This document shows, piece after piece, positions 63,721 through 64,000 of a stretch of 64,000 nt of DNA. Position 1 is the stretch's first letter, and each line of letters begins with the position of its first letter. The notes beneath the pieces were generated by a model. That model saw nothing but the letters and a program-made list of their open reading frames with translations, did no database searches and was not told the origin of the DNA. The position numbers were made by a program, and so were the translations under genes. Origin of the DNA: Oxyruncus cristatus (lineage: Eukaryota > Chordata > Aves > Passeriformes > Cotingidae); the NCBI GenBank assembly GCA_013399855.1, contig VXAY01006167.1:124001-188000 (forward strand), in the 5' to 3' direction.

Positions 63721-64000
63721 TTGGATGCCAGGAAATTAATTTTTCCACATCCAGTCTGTCGGAAATGATGCCCTTTCTTTCATACAAGGACTTGGGTAGG
63801 GTGATTCGTGAATTTGTTAGCTCTTGATTATTGTCATCACCTGTAATGGGATTTGAAGTCTGAGGCAACACAGACGTTGCTCTGAGCAGGATTTGATAGC
63901 ACATGAGAAAAAACAGGGGGTAAACATTTCACATGTTAATTCCAGATCTAGTGCCCACTCTTCAAGGCCTGAGTAGTCAGAGTTTCGCTGATAACCGGAA
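63721..64000. other. Non-coding stretch, nothing recognised
   Basis: No gene or repeat is recognised after the CR1 3' end. A 99-codon minus-strand frame (63605-63904) overlaps the CR1 relic and is not credible. Confidence 0.5.

Noticed and set aside
1..64000. CRISPR arrays, bacterial operons, tRNA or rRNA genes
   Set aside because: No regularly spaced repeats, no tRNA-like or rRNA-like segment, and no bacterial gene organisation were seen. The repeats present are those of a bird genome.

Overview
The window looks like non-coding nuclear DNA from a bird, either intergenic or a large intron. Three observations support this. The base composition is AT-rich with scarce CpG, and there are two assembly gaps of N. 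Nothing bacterial is present: no operons, no Shine-Dalgarno-led genes, and no rRNA or tRNA. The recognisable repeats are those of an avian genome. They include a short CR1 3' end carrying the usual avian terminal octamer repeats (12206-12300) and older, amniote-type CR1 LINE remains at 3561-3795, 44778-46520 and 62690-63720. I found no host protein-coding gene that I can defend. Apart from the one described next, the open frames are 60-190 codons long, overlap one another on both strands, start in unremarkable context and resemble no family I know.

The one clear coding segment is a retrotransposon. On the minus strand, about 37.26-38.38 kb, lies the 3' third of a non-LTR retrotransposon reverse transcriptase. 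It has the FADD catalytic box, the GLEVSLKKTE and FTYLGSII blocks, the LLYGSESW block and a C-terminal C2HC zinc knuckle. It is truncated at its 5' end, yet open without stop or frameshift for about 350 codons. Its layout matches RTE-like elements rather than the CR1 elements normal for birds. That makes it the most interesting item here and a candidate for the horizontally acquired AviRTE lineage.

Other structured items, left to right: an inverted repeat pair of about 38 bp, each arm abutted on its inner side by a small hairpin (13422-14109); a GC-rich minisatellite interrupted by an assembly gap (24902-25260); a complete solo LTR of an endogenous retrovirus on the minus strand, with 7-bp inverted termini and a 4-bp target duplication (34766-35328); several long tracts made almost only of G and T; and homopolymer runs. 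A few TAAT-rich stretches look like conserved regulatory DNA, but conservation cannot be judged from one sequence.

No genes here work together as a system. What the window records is successive waves of retroelement insertion (very old CR1, avian CR1, an ERV, an RTE-like LINE) into a quiet region.
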